Of a stretch of DNA of 64,000 bases, positions 31,744 through 43,349 are shown piece after piece. The translations under genes and the position numbers were made by a program. Origin of the DNA: Eutrigla gurnardus (lineage: Eukaryota > Chordata > Actinopteri > Perciformes > Triglidae); NCBI GenBank assembly GCA_963514095.1, contig OY741271.1, positions 1,271,520 to 1,335,519 of the forward strand. The letters run 5' to 3'. The stretch's first letter is position 1; the number at the start of each line of letters is the position of its first letter. The notes beneath the pieces are model-generated. The model was not told the DNA's origin. It saw nothing but the letters and a program-made list of their open reading frames with translations, and searched no databases.

Positions 31744-34700
31744 ATTACAGAGACAACCCTCAAAGCTGGAGAAGATTTAAAGGAGGTGTATGCTAATGTA
31801 TGCAAAGCCATGCCAGAAGATTGCACAGTAGTTATCCAAAACATCCATAGAGTTGAACCATTTGATGAACTATTTCATGCTCAAGTGACAGTCAATGGTT
31901 CTGCTCAGCTGCAAGGACTACTCGACTCTGGGTCCATGGCCTGCACAATAAATGAGGCAGCAGAACAGAGACTCTTATCAGAGAAAATTCTGACACAACA
32001 AGAAGAACAGACGCAGCGCATTATCCTGGTCGGCTGTGGAGGAGTACAGGTGAGCCCCAAGTGCATGTATGAGATGGAGCTGGGATTGTATGGTGTAAAG
32101 TGCGCGGTTCCAGTCCTGGTGGTTGCTGGTCAGAAAGATGAGATCATCATCGGCACCAATATGTTGAAGTATGTAGTTCATCAGTTGAAGAATGATGATG
32201 ATTACTGGAAACTTATCTCAAGCAGTGCACAGGAGTCTCAGGAGTGTGAGCAGTTTCTGGAGATGATGGCCAGCCTCACGAGATGGAAAGGGATGGATGT
32301 ACCAGACAAGGTGGGCACAGTTAAGCTGACTCAGGCGGTGACACTACAACCCAAGCAGGAGTACCTATGGGGCAGGCTACCCAGTAATGTCCCGATGTCA
32401 CCTGGAAGCACAGTGGTGGTGGAGCCCACTTCGTCCAAGTGTGTCCCCCGAGGCATCATGGTTGGCAGAGTGGTCACACCTTTGTGGGGAGATGGCTGGA
32501 CTCCGATGAGAGTGACCAATGTGACTGAAAAGCCTCTCACCCTAAAAAGAAACTGTAAGCTAGCAGATGTCTCTCCCTGCATTGCAGCTGAAGACTTCAC
32601 ATTGCTTCAGGGCTCCTGTCAGAAAGGGAGTAACACAGATAAGGAAACACATGACCAACATAACACAGTTCACACTACTGACCTGAAGCAGAGACTGAAG
32701 GACCTTGGCTTGGGAGACGTCGACATTGATGGTTGTCAGGTGAGCCCCGCTACCAAGAGCCAGCTGGTGGTGATGCTGGAAAAATATCAGGATGTGTTCT
32801 CAAAACACCATCTTGACTGTGGAGAAGCCAAAAGCTTCGTGCATAGGATTCGGCTCACAGACGACCACCCCTTTCGCCTCCCATATCGCAGAGTCCCTCC
32901 AGCTCACTATCAAAAACTGCGGCAGGTCCTCACTGAAATGGAGGAGCAGGGAATCATTCGAAAGTCAATGAGTGAATTTGCTTCCCCCCTCGTGATGGTT
33001 TGGAAAAAGAATGGTGACCTCAGGATATGCACAGACTTCCGATGGCTGAATGCGAGGACCATTAAAGACGCTCACCCTCTGCCTCATCAGGGGGACTGTT
33101 TGGCTGCCCTCGGTGGGAACTCTGTTTTTAGTACCATGGACTTAACATCAGGGTTTTATAACCTGCCCATGCATGAAGATGACAAAAAATATACCGCCTT
33201 CACAACACCACTGGGCTTACATGAATATAACAGAATGCCACAGGGCCTTTGTAATAGTCCTGCATCCTTTATGAGAATGATGCTTAGCATTTTTGGTGAC
33301 CTTAACTTTAGCAGCCTGTTATGCTATTTAGATGACCTCCTGGTCTTTGCCCCATCAGAACAGGAAGCCCTCAATAGGCTGGAGGTTGTTTTTCAGAGGC
33401 TAAGAGAACATAATCTGAAGTTAAGCCCAAAAAAGTGCCACCTGCTGAGACAGTCTGTGAAGTTCCTCGGTCACATTATTGACGGTGATGGGGTTGCTGT
33501 CGATCCAGGAAAAGTGGAAGTGATTGTCAAAATGACCAAGAAAGACTTAATGGAAGATGATGGCTGCACGCCTTCAGTTCGGAGAGTAAAGTCATTCCTT
33601 GGTATGATATTTTATTATCAACACTTTATACCGAACTGCTCCTCAATTGCAAAGCCTTTGTTTGCCCTCACAGCAGGTCAAAAACGGAGAGGGAGGGTTG
33701 GAAAAGCCAATCAGAAGCCAGGGGTCTTCAGAAAACTCAAACCTACAGACTGGACTGCTGACTGTGATTCTTCCTTCCTCAGCCTCAAGGAGAAGCTGTT
33801 GAATTGCGCGGTCCTCACTCACCCGGACTTCTCCAAACCGCTGATCCTGTCCATCGACGCTTCTCTCGACGGCCTCGGAGCAGTTTTGTCTCAGCTCTCA
33901 GAGGGTGAAACCAAGGCTCATCCAATCGCCTTTGCTAGCAAGACTCTCAATGGCTCGCAAAAGAGGTATCCTGCTCATCGTTTGGAGTTTTTAGCGCTCA
34001 AGTGGAGTGTTTGTGAAAAATTCAGTCATTGGTTAAAGGGCCAGTCTTTTACAGTATGGACTGATAACAATCCATTAACTTACATAATGACCAAACCGAA
34101 ACTCGACGCATGTGAACAGCGGTGGGTTGCGAGACTATCTCCATACACATTTGACATCAAACACATCCCTGGAACAAAAAACATTGTGGCGGACGCCTTG
34201 AGTAGGGACCCCTTCACCAGGTCAGTGAGTCAAAGGCTGATGAGTGAGCCGTACAAGGATCTTTTGGCAGAGGCTGAGGGGACAAAGGAGGAAGGAGTAC
34301 AGGATGTTTTTCGGTGCAAGGTTCAATGTCTTCAGATAAATGAGTTAGGCTCTGTGACCACGAGTGCTCCCGGTTGTTATCGGGCTGGAGGTCAGGGCTC
34401 CTCTGATGTTAAGTCCATCTGCGAAGCTCACACTGAGTGGGAAGTGGCTGCGGAGTCTCGAGCAGTACAGTTTCTCAAGGTTCTTCCTCAGATGGTGCCC
34501 TCACAACAAGACGCACTCCCAGCCCTGTCTCTTGAGGAGCTTCGGCGCAGTCAGGAGTCAGACTCAGACATCCAGGATGTCCTGCTATTGGTGGAACGAG
34601 GAAATCTGCCATCTAGGAGGGAGAGAACCAGATTAGGCCCCAGAGCACGAGCCATCTGTAAACAGTGGCATCGTCTGAAAGTTGAAGATGGAGTCCTCTA

Positions 34701-36423
34701 TAGAACATTTAAAGAGCCCTCTACTAGACATACAAGGTACCAGTTTGTCTTACCAGCTGCCCTGAAAGTCAAGGCCCTCTCTGGTGTGCATGACCTCGCG
34801 GGACATCAGGGACAAGCCAGGACCCTGCACCTTGCCAGGCAGCGGTTTTTCTGGCCGCAGATGGAAAGAGACATTAAAGACTATGTGAAATGCTGCCAGC
34901 GATGTATCCTAGCGAAAAGCCCTGAACCAGCTGCCCGGGCTCCCCTGGAAAGCATCTGCACCACTGCACCCATGGAGTTGGTGTGTATTGATTTTTGGAG
35001 TGCTGAGGATAACAAGCAGAGGTCAGTGGATGTCTTGGTCATAACAGACCACTTTACAAAGTTGGCTCATGCTTTCCCCTGTGTAAACCAGACGGCGAAA
35101 CAGGTCGCGAAGAAGCTGTGGGACAATGTATTTTGCATATATGGTTTTCCAGAGCGGATACATTCAGATCAAGGAGCCAATTTTGAAAGTAAACTCATCT
35201 CAGAACTCCTCAGCCTCACAGGGGTAGCAAAGTCACACACAACCGCATACCATCCAATGGGAAACGGGCAGACTGAAAGATTCAATAAGACGCTTGGCAG
35301 TATGTTACGCTCCTTACCTCTGGCAGCTAAACAACATTGGGCACAACAGATACAAACATTGACTTTTGCCTACAATGCCACCGTGCATGAAACGACTGGA
35401 TACGCCCCATTCTACTTGATGTTCGGTCGAGTCCCAAGACTCCCGGTGGACATGGTTTTCAGGCAGGTTTTGAAGGATACCAGTGTGGTTGACTACAACA
35501 CCTACGCCAGCAAACTGATGGCAAGCCTTCATGAAGCTGCTAGTATCGCTCAGCAGCATACAAGGAAAGAACAGCAACATCAAGCCGATGGCTACAACAA
35601 AAAGGTTCGAGGCACCTGTCTGAATGTTGGGGACAGAGTTCTGCTCGCCAACAAAGCAGAGAGAGGAAAGAGGAAGTTGGCGGACAAGTGGGAACCCACA
35701 ATCTATACAGTTATAGATCGTAATCCCCAAACCCACATCTACAAAGTTCAGGGTGAGAGTGGGAAGACCAAGGTGGTACATCGGAACCTGATTTTGGATG
35801 TGAGCTTTTTACCAATCCCTGAACAAACCAGTGCAGAACCAGATTCAGGCACCTCAGACGAGATCAGTAGGCTTCTGCCTCAGCCACTTGATACCTTGAA
35901 TGATCTGGCAGAGGAAAATCCAGAGGACCGGACCTGCTCATGGATGTGCATGTCATCTGATGCTGACTGTGAATCATCGGGAGAAGGCAGGGAGTCAGAA
36001 GAGGAGGATGAGGCGATGTGTTCCCCAATCAGAGACTCTGATCGGATGTCACTTGGAAGTTCTGAAGCTGACCCTGCAGGCAGTGGAAGCATAGGACAAA
36101 GAGAGGAAGTCTCACCTCCAAGAGACTCGCCTGGTTCCAGTGTGATTCCCAAGTCCCCTTTAACTAATGAGCAGAATGACCCTTTAACCAGTCTTCCTGA
36201 CATAAGTGAGACAAGGCCTTGTGACATCATGCCCACAACAGTGAATGATAGTCAGGCACCTACACAAGATTCAGGGCCCGAGAGACATGTTGTCAGAACA
36301 CGTACAGGCAGGGTCGTTAAAGCAGTCAATAGACTGATAGAGAACATGGTGCAGAAACCACTACCAAAGGGTATTGTACGTGGGTTGGGTAGAAGGTCCC
36401 AGTCTTTGATGACCTTGTTTTAA
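31708..36423 (+). CDS. pol: Gypsy pol polyprotein (protease, RT, RNase H, integrase)
   Basis: Expressed by -1 frameshift from gag; about 1570 residues. Domains by position: retropepsin with Leu-Leu-Asp-Ser-Gly-Ser (DSG at 31924); reverse transcriptase with ICTDFRWLNA, GLCNSPASF and the catalytic YLDD at 33325-33336; RNase H with LSIDAS (Asp near 33856), WTDNNPL and VADALSR; integrase with an HHCC zinc finger (about 34790-34915) and a catalytic D,D,E core (CIDFW near 34987, HSDQGANF near 35165, NGQTERFNK near 35270). A long acidic Ser/Pro-rich tail (35820-36300) ends in a basic RTRTGRVVKA segment. There are no internal stops. No transmembrane segment or envelope is present. The usual single-frame order of gypsy pol is kept. 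Confidence 0.95.
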   Translation, partial: LDGSHFGRGRVGITETTLKAGEDLKEVYANVCKAMPEDCTVVIQNIHRVEPFDELFHAQVTVNGSAQLQGLLDSGSMACTINEAAEQRLLSEKILTQQEEQTQRIILVGCGGVQVSPKCMYEMELGLYGVKCAVPVLVVAGQKDEIIIGTNMLKYVVHQLKNDDDYWKLISSSAQESQECEQFLEMMASLTRWKGMDVPDKVGTVKLTQAVTLQPKQEYLWGRLPSNVPMSPGSTVVVEPTSSKCVPRGIMVGRVVTPLWGDGWTPMRVTNVTEKPLTLKRNCKLADVSPCIAAEDFTLLQGSCQKGSNTDKETHDQHNTVHTTDLKQRLKDLGLGDVDIDGCQVSPATKSQLVVMLEKYQDVFSKHHLDCGEAKSFVHRIRLTDDHPFRLPYRRVPPAHYQKLRQVLTEMEEQGIIRKSMSEFASPLVMVWKKNGDLRICTDFRWLNARTIKDAHPLPHQGDCLAALGGNSVFSTMDLTSGFYNLPMHEDDKKYTAFTTPLGLHEYNRMPQGLCNSPASFMRMMLSIFGDLNFSSLLCYLDDLLVFAPSEQEALNRLEVVFQRLREHNLKLSPKKCHLLRQSVKFLGHIIDGDGVAVDPGKVEVIVKMTKKDLMEDDGCTPSVRRVKSFLGMIFYYQHFIPNCSSIAKPLFALTAGQKRRGRVGKANQKPGVFRKLKPTDWTADCDSSFLSLKEKLLNCAVLTHPDFSKPLILSIDASLDGLGAVLSQLSEGETKAHPIAFASKTLNGSQKRYPAHRLEFLALKWSVCEKFSHWLKGQSFTVWTDNNPLTYIMTKPKLDACEQRWVARLSPYTFDIKHIPGTKNIVADALSRDPFTRSVSQRLMSEPYKDLLAEAEGTKEEGVQDVFRCKVQCLQINELGSVTTSAPGCYRAGGQGSSDVKSICEAHTEWEVAAESRAVQFLKVLPQMVPSQQDALPALSLEELRRSQESDSDIQDVLLLVERGNLPSRRERTRLGPRARAICKQWHRLKVEDGVLYRTFKEPSTRHTRYQFVLPAALKVKALSGVHDLAGHQGQARTLHLARQRFFWPQMERDIKDYVKCCQRCILAKSPEPAARAPLESICTTAPMELVCIDFWSAEDNKQRSVDVLVITDHFTKLAHAFPCVNQTAKQVAKKLWDNVFCIYGFPERIHSDQGANFESKLISELLSLTGVAKSHTTAYHPMGNGQTERFNKTLGSMLRSLPLAAKQHWAQQIQTLTFAYNATVHETTGYAPFYLMFGRVPRLPVDMVFRQVLKDTSVVDYNTYASKLMASLHEAASIAQQHTRKEQQHQADGYNKKVRGTCLNVGDRVLLANKAERGKRKLADKWEPTIYTVIDRNPQTHIYKVQGESGKTKVVHRNLILDVSFLPIPEQTSAEPDSGTSDEISRLLPQPLDTLNDLAEENPEDRTCSWMCMSSDADCESSGEGRESEEEDEAMCSPIRDSDRMSLGSSEADPAGSGSIGQREEVSPPRDSPGSSVIPKSPLTNEQNDPLTSLPDISETRPCDIMPTTVNDSQAPTQDSGPERHVVRTRTGRVVKAVNRLIENMVQKPLPKGIVRGLGRRSQSLMTLF

Positions 36424-36755
36424 AGGAGAATAGTAGAGGCATAGCCTCTGTGTTTTTTTTTGCATTTTTCAGTAAATGTATTCTTTTGATCTGATGTGGG
36501 AAATGTTCTCATTGGTGATATTGTGTACCAAGATTTTATGTGATGTACAAGGCATCATGTTAACTAGGAGATGCAGTAGCCTGATCAACTTCTGTTCTCT
36601 CTGAACTTATTATATAAGTAGCTTTATATGCTGGTTTAAGGACTTAGGCTCCAGGGGACATCTTGGTCTGAGTGAATTTTGAACATTGTATCCCTTTGAT
36701 CATTCTCAATTATTGAATACAATACTCTCCATATGTTCAGGATTTTGGAGAAATT

Positions 36756-36768
36756 AAGGAGGGGTGAA
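36756..36768 (+). promoter_or_regulatory. Polypurine tract
   Basis: AAGGAGGGGTGAA lies immediately before the 3' LTR, the expected primer for plus-strand DNA synthesis. Confidence 0.8.
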
Positions 36769-37481
36769 TGTAACAGATAGGAAAAGGAGACAACATATTT
36801 TGGTATTTTTTATTTTATTTTATTATTATTAATTTCACCAAAATCCATCACATGATGCACTTTAGTTTCTTTTTACTTTAAATGTGGATTATCAGTAATA
36901 TAATTCAAGTTTTTGTCTATTTATTTTTGTATTTCTTTTATTTTTACAAATCTGAGCTTTTATTTTGAAAGTTTGTGGATATGACGGCGCGTAGCTTCCT
37001 TTCTCCTTAGTTTGCACTGTCCCTCACTGGAAGAGGTATGTCGTTTTGTTCTGGGATCAACAAATCATATTTCTCGAGTTTAAATGCAAAATTAACGGAA
37101 GAATGTTGGTGTACAAATGTTTCGAGATATGTTTATGGAGGACTTTGTGTGTTGGCGTGTTTTAAGAGCCATTTTGAGCGAGAGAACGAGAGTTTGTTTT
37201 GCCGCGACTTTTCCCTGTATATGTGTGCGTGAGTGAGCGAGTGCATGTGTGTGTGGGTCCTCCACGTCGTAGCCTACATGCTCAATGTATTTTATTTTTT
37301 GTGCATGTTAGGAGTTATGTGGAGAGGAGATGACCAGTGCACTCACATTGTGTCTCATGTCACCGTTATGCAGGAATAAAGTGAATGTGAGAACCAGCCC
37401 CGTGTCCGCTGTCATTGAGTGAACGCAGAGTACTATACACGAACAGCGTAGTCGGGACCCTGCAGAATCGTTCCGGCTACA
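36769..37481 (+). repeat. 3' LTR (713 bp)
   Basis: It matches the 5' LTR over its whole length except the 171-bp segment and a 1-bp difference (CGAACAG versus CGAAACAG). It lacks the duplicated exon-like block. AATAAA lies at 37375-37380. Confidence 0.95.
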
Positions 37482-37571
37482 CTAGGCTATGCTAACATTG
37501 TAGCTGCTCCATCAACACTCCAAATAAGGTAATCTAGACATAAATACTACAGAGACCTTGTTGTTTGGACC

Positions 37572-37735
37572 ACAGACAGTCTCTGGTTTCTCCACATAGT
37601 CTGGTCTGGACTCTGGACTAATGTGAGCTACTATCATAGACCTCTGGGGGACCACAGACAGTCTCTGGTTCCTCCACATAGTCTGGTCTGGTCTGATCTG
37701 GTCTCTGGACTAATGTGAGCTACTATCGTAGACTA
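37572..37735. repeat. Two-unit direct repeat (GACCACAGACAGTCTCTGG type)
   Basis: ACCACAGACAGTCTCTGGTT followed by TCCACATAGTCTGGTCTGG and ATGTGAGCTACTATC occurs twice at about an 84-bp interval. A third diverged copy (CTGGTTTCTCCACAGTCTGG) resumes at 39033 after the inserted elements. Confidence 0.8.
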
Positions 37736-37799
37736 CTACTGTTAATACCATCTATTCTGTTAATGCCACCACTACTGTTAATACTACTACTACTATACT

Positions 37800-37950
37800 A
37801 CTACCAACACCAAATGCAGTTGGAACACAAGAGCCTGGGCTGCTCCAGATTTCTGCCTAAAAGCTTATTAAGACAGTTTTTCCTTGCCACTGTCGCTGTA
37901 ACGCTTGCCCCTGGTGATGTTGTGATATGACACTAAATAAATTTGAATTG
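37800..37950 (+). repeat. L2-type LINE 3' end fragment
   Basis: CCAACACCAAATGCAGTTGG through TTGCCACTGTCGCTGTAACG and GCCCCTGGTGATGTTGTGA to an AAATAAATTTGAATTG tail is the inverse of 56394-56530, the 3' UTR of the second L2 LINE. It is 5'-truncated. Confidence 0.75.
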
Positions 37951-37954
37951 TTTC

Positions 37955-39035
37955 CAGTGTTTCCCCTACCATTGTACAGGCCTGGCGGGGCCTGTACAAT
38001 GCTACCTATCAATTAATTCATAAATCAATAATCATTTACATTAGGAGCGCCTCCGTGCAGCACAGTAGACTTGCTCCGCAAGATGCGCGGCCGCAACAAT
38101 CCTCGCCGCGCGCTCCCGCTACGTTCTTCTTCGTGTACTTTACACGCTTGATGTTGTTCTGATGCCGTTCCGCCTCGTCAAACCACCACGATGTCGCTTT
38201 CTACTTTGAAAACACGGAAAGTTGACACTGTATTTTGACAAGCTGTTGCACTCTTTAGACTCGTGGTGTGAGCGGATTTATAAGAAAAATGCCGCTGTGT
38301 GTCTCCGTCCAAAATCCGCTTTCCTCGCGCTGCCTGCTCGCACAGATCCGCTCGTGCGCACATTCGCTGATGCAGGTCGAGTGTTTAATATAAATATATG
38401 CAGAGACGGCGCTCCTTCAAAACAACATCAAGCCATGCGTATGTAGTATTAGGACGTGATGACGTATGTACAACCGAGCAGGCTGGAGCAGTGTGAATGC
38501 AAAGCCGCGGGGGACCCCCCTGGCGCAATCGTGCCGAGGCACGCTACTGATCGCGCCCTTAGGCAGCCTATGTTAATAAAATAAGGATTGTTTTTTGATA
38601 AGCTGAGTTAACCTATTCCTACCTGAATTTCTATGAACTATCAGGCTGTTGAGTAAACCTATAACTTATATTTTACTTGATAAAATAAGACAATATATGC
38701 ACTCATATGTCGTTATAGTGTTTTACAGTATCTGTAGCTATTAATGTGATGCTCATCATTTTCCAGCCATATTTTTCCGGCCCCTAATTTTGGATCATTT
38801 CCATCAACCAGCACCTTAATAAGTCACTCTCCCCTTGAATCCTTGAAAACCTTGAATACACTCTGGTTGAACAAAAATGTTGAATGCAAATATAATAATT
38901 GCAGAATTGCAGACTGCTTGCTGTGCCACCTGACTTAATCCAACTGCACCAATACACCATCCCACGCGTCTCGTCTGTATAGGGTTTTTTCGGCGGGTAC
39001 CACCGGGCCTGAAAAAAATTCTAGGGGAAACACTG
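37955..39035. mobile_element. hAT-like non-autonomous transposon
   Basis: The ends CAGTGTTTCCCCTA and TAGGGGAAACACTG are an exact inverted 14-bp repeat of the hAT type. Flanking 8-bp sequences (ATTGTTTC, GTTTCTCC) do not match, so one flank was probably altered after insertion. No transposase is seen in the 1.08 kb interior. Confidence 0.75.
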
Positions 39036-40955
39036 GTTTCTCCACAGTCTGGTCTGGTCTCTAGACTAATGTGTGCTACTATCTAGACCTCTGTGCTGTA
39101 TCTGTGTATCTGTGCTTTGCAGAATCGTGGTTAACATCTTGGTTAAGATCTTGGTTTGTGTTAAATTAATAACGTAACAATGTAATGTAACAACGCACCT
39201 CCTGTAAATGTAAACAACCACAGTTAGCACATTTGGGTCATTCTGTGTAATTTCTTCAAATTTCTGAAAATCTTCCCACCTGATTATCACAGAATTTCTT
39301 GAAAAAAATCTACTACGAAGACACACTTGTTAATAGGAAAAATCCAAAATATTAGGTCTCTACTGTCAACATGGTTTTTGGACGGTTTTTGGCATCATGC
39401 TCTGAAAAGCCATTTTTAAACAGCAATATCTGGAAAACTATCTCACCTGTGGCCTTCAGAATGTCTACAGTGTATATCTGTTACTAATAGCCTCCAGACA
39501 TGAAATATCAGGGGTGTAGCTTAATGATAACCTAGTATGGTAGGTACTTAAACTTCTCCCAAAATGTGGCTTGTCGAAATGAAGTAGCAAACTTGAAGAG
39601 TGGCTGAGCCCCCATTTTTGCAGATAAAAGACTTCAATCATTTCTGCCTCTATCTCTGGTGTTGGCTTAAACATTCTACAAAATATGGTATCTCTTAGAT
39701 GATTAGTTTCACAGATATTAACGCTAAAAAATGGAAGTAAACACATCTTTGCCCAATTTCAGAGGCATATTAAAAAAAACTGACAAGTGCAGGTCCAAAC
39801 GTACTTTTTTTGATAGATCAAATTCTTGTCATATTAAATCTTCAATCATATTAAAAAATCGGGAGGGTGTTTTGCCTCATTTTGTCGCAGTGATTTTTTA
39901 AAATCCTGATATTGGTGGGGTTTTTGTGGCCGTTTTTGGAACTGCATGTCCTAATAGCCTACTAGTAAACATCACAGCAGGGTGGGAGGCATTTGATTAA
40001 TGACACGAAATGACCATTTCTTTTTACATCATGTTATGTCACTGAACTACATAACAAGCGATAAGTCAATGCTGACACTTTCACACGGGACACGTTCAGT
40101 GGGCTCCTGGGTGAAGGTCCTATGTTTGTTCGGCCCCTCCCACCTTCATGTCATACTCGTTGCTATACCAGGTAACTGTCAATCAAACCCACTGGTGCTT
40201 TGCAGAAATGTACAATATACCATCCACCAGTGGGACAGAGACGAGACCCGGCTCGGTGGTTCTGAACCAGACTGTAGTCTGTTTGTGGGGGCCAGGTAAT
40301 ATGTGAGGATAATCTAGTGAAGCAATAACCTGTTTACTACTACTACTACTACACATGTAGTGTGTACACACGGATGGTGTGCATGGCAACCAAGGCTGCT
40401 GGAGAGAGAGCAAGAGAGAGAGAGGGGGGAGGGAAATGAGGTTAGCAGCATCACAGCCAGGCATCCACACAGACGGAGGAGACAGACAGAAGAGAGGGAG
40501 GGAGTGTTATCGCTGCTCAGTTGCTCTAGCGACTCAGCGGTGAGCTGCGTGGAGATGGAGCCTCAGAGATTCAGTACGTAACCGTCTTTTACTACTTCTG
40601 CCTTGTGTTTGCAGCTGCTGGGTTTCATCACTCTCTTTCTTTGAGTTGTGGTTGCATGATGGAGTTGTGGCTGTAGTTTGATTGCTGTGCTGAGATTGAT
40701 CATTAAAAGTTGGATGAGCTCCACCTTTGATGTGACGCTCTGATGTGTAATTTCAACATGAAACTGGTCTGATGGAAGTTTGTAAATGACGCATTCTGAT
40801 TATTGTGCATGTTCTTATTCATTAATCTTCATATTAATATTATCAGTAGAAAATGTCATTGTTCACATCTGGCTTCCACCTTAATAATGATAAAACTGAC
40901 AAATACACTATTTGTACGAAAAATTGGCAAAATTGCAGATGTGGAAATCTGCATT
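39036..40955. other. Unassigned; possible untranslated first exon near 40380-40575
   Basis: 39150-39960 is AT-rich with no motifs. At 40555 an ATG (Met-Glu-Pro-Gln-Arg-Phe) runs straight into a GTACGT donor-like site, after GAGAGA-rich sequence typical of a 5' UTR. This may be the first exon of a host gene, but nothing downstream confirms it. Confidence 0.3.
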
Positions 40956-40959
40956 TTTC

Positions 40960-41028
40960 ATCCAACCACCGTCAACTGCTTATCTTGTATTCAGGGTCAC
41001 GGGGGGCTGATCCCAGCAGTCTTTGAAC
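40960..41028 (-). repeat. LINE 3'-tail fragment
   Basis: CAACTGCTTATCTTGTATTC followed by AGGGTCACGGGGGGCTGATC matches the 59330-59390 tail family, diverged. Confidence 0.55.
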
Positions 41029-41997
41029 GGCACCATGAAACCTGTTGAGTTTGTCGCCTCCTCGTTAGCTCCCTCGTTCTGTCCTTTCCTGCATTCTTCA
41101 TCACAGCAGCAGGATGAGGAGGACGCTGGTGCTTTTGGGTGTGAAGGTCTCCGGCTCGTTGTCATGAAGGTTGTCTTCGCCCTCACATGCATCTCAATCA
41201 GGGATGGAGACACGTCGCCTTTGAGCAGTCAAGACATTTCAGGTTTTTTTTTACAATTTTAAAGAACACTTTAATAAAAATAAAGTGTTATTGTGAGTGA
41301 AGAAGACGGCTCGTTACCTGCAGGTTTGTCGTTCAGACGCCTGTCGGGAGGAATCACACCTTAGCTGCTGTGACATGCAAGTAGACGTGAGGAACGCAGG
41401 TCATTGCTTCTCTAGTTCCCACCAGTCAAAAACATTAATTCAATAGAAATGAATAGGAATGTTAAACATGAGAAACAGGGTAAGTTTTAGAATAAGCCCT
41501 AGAAACAGGCTAATTAGGATGAGCACACACACACACATCGTGGCTGTGTCTGACATCACTGCCTTTTTGCTGCAGAGTGACTACGTTTACTTTGAGCTGC
41601 TCCAGCGTGGCGCTCTGATGGCGAGGCTGCAGGATGATGTTCTCTGTCGCTTTAGTTCCTCTCACTCTTCAGGTTCACACCTCCAGGTCTGAATTGAGAG
41701 TACAATACATCAAATGTTTCTCTAAAACCATCATTTTGACCATCCGAATAAAACAATACATTTCGGGGGAATTTCTCATATGTTTCTGATGGGTTCTTAT
41801 CTGATTTGTGATGTCTGATTTTCGGAGGTTTGAGTGTGTTTTGAATATCTTTTCTACGTTCTTCATTGAAATGTGGGCGTTTCATCCCACCGGTGTTTCT
41901 GATGAACCAGCCTGCTTGCTGATTGGTGCATTATGTATAAATATGGGTTCAAACATTCTGACCTGACGCAGACGGGATGGAAGCGTAGGTTCAACAT
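41029..41997. other. Unassigned sequence
   Basis: No recognised feature. Confidence 0.4.
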
Positions 41998-42000
41998 TCA

Positions 42001-42961
42001 GGGCCCTAGTTTCGTGGCGCAGCGCAGGGCGGCGCAGGGTGGCGGAGCCGGCGCAATGCAAGTTTCGACCCGCGCAGCCTTGCGCACCGTCAGTTTGGCA
42101 GTTTGGTGGATCGCCTGCGCCAAGATGGGTGTGGCGGCGCAGCAGGGGGAGGCGTCACAGATTCAGCTTGGCGTAGCGGAAGTTTCGTGGCAAAAAGCCT
42201 CGCCGAGACTGCGCTGAAAGCTCGCCAGCTCCAACCTGGTCTACTTTCGGCGCAAGGCGCAAGGCGTAAATAAAGTCCATTCATTCAATGCGAATCACAG
42301 CTGGCGGAGTGGAAGTTTGGTTGACGGCGCGCAGTGCGCACACGTCACCGAGACCTCACAGGCAGGGTTCCACAGTTCCAGGCACATTTAAATGCAATAA
42401 ATAATCACAACAAACACTATTTAATGCAACTAATTGAATCAACACGTGAATTTATATCTATATAGATTGTCCCGTCACATCTGACGTCAGATCAAAGGCG
42501 GATGGCACGCGTAAAGGAAACTCAGCCTCTCGGACCAAAACATCTCCCTCTCTCTCTCCTGTTTTTTATAATATGGGCATTGTTATTATTATGATACGCA
42601 CGCAGAGCGCGTGATGCGCGTGGTGGGAGCGGCGGCGCTGCTTCTGTCATCGGGTTGTCAAGTGACGGATCTTGCACTGAACCTCCCCTAACGCATTAAA
42701 GGAGAGGAGAGGAGCTCATTTGATTGGTGAAGATCTGAATCGGCTGTATTAATCCCAGTCCACGCCTCGTCTCCTCCTCGTCTCCCACTCACGCCTTCTT
42801 CTCCTCCCTCTTTCCCACTTGCGCCGGTGGGAGTGACGGGAGGTGTGCCTGCGCGAGCCTGCGCGGTGCACAAAACTTGCAAAGTCCAGGCGGACACACC
42901 CCGTCGGCGCGGCGCAGGTGCGCTGAAAGCTGACTGCGCCTGGTCTACGAAACTAGGGCCC
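42001..42961 (-). mobile_element. MITE family 'GGGCCCTAGTTTCG', copy B (complete)
   Basis: The element starts GGGCCCTAGTTTCGTGG and ends CTACGAAACTAGGGCCC, with TCA on each side (41998-42000, 42962-42964), a 3-bp target duplication. Orientation is opposite to copies A and C. The interior has no coding frame. The centre (42570-42660) differs from A/C but matches copy E, so two subfamilies exist. Confidence 0.88.
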
Positions 42962-42964
42962 TCA

Positions 42965-43349
42965 GTCTCAACCAGGAAACAGGATTCAGGCCCTGAATTT
43001 TCCTCATTTGATTTATTCTATACTTTCACCAAATACCTCAATCTCCATGTTGTTTTAATGAGTGTCCACCACATAGGCAGAGGACACCTTGCTTGTTGAT
43101 GTGGAGAAATGCTCCAGGTCAGACTCAAGCTGATTTAAATACTCTCCTTTCTGCATGTGTGTGTGTGTGTGCGTGCGCAGGACTCGAGTCCACCGCAGTC
43201 TCACAGTGACAAAGGTGAAAAACAACATATTTATTTAGTCCTGCATAATATTTGATGCTGAATACAAAAATGTAATTAAACATTGCTCAGTTATTTTGAA
43301 CATTATCCAATAGACTACATGCTGGCAGGGGAGAGTGTGTCTTAAACTC
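42965..43349. other. Short unassigned spacer
   Basis: The block ATAATATTTGATGCTGAATA continuing to AAAAATGTAAT and CTCAGTTATTTT (43247-43300) resembles 5388-5435 inverted; otherwise nothing is seen. Confidence 0.4.

Larger units (their letters stand above)
29096..37481 (+). mobile_element. Complete Ty3/gypsy LTR retrotransposon
   Basis: LTRs at 29096-29980 and 36769-37481 (TGTAACAG...GGCTACA) enclose gag and pol. A CTAG 4-bp target duplication lies outside (29092-29095, 37482-37485). A primer site complementary to tRNA-His (one mismatch) follows the 5' LTR and a polypurine tract precedes the 3' LTR. Protease-RT-RNase H-integrase order places it in Ty3/gypsy. Both ORFs are intact and the LTRs are nearly identical apart from a 171-bp insertion in the 5' copy and a 1-bp indel, indicating recent insertion. 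There is no envelope gene. Confidence 0.96.

Noticed and set aside
35820..36423. Envelope-like region at the end of gypsy pol
   Set aside because: It is acidic and Ser/Pro-rich with no signal peptide, membrane span or cleavage site, and is continuous with the pol frame.
37947..39043. Target duplication of the 38-kb hAT-like element
   Set aside because: Flanks ATTGTTTC and GTTTCTCC share only GTTTC in shifted positions, so I do not claim a duplication.
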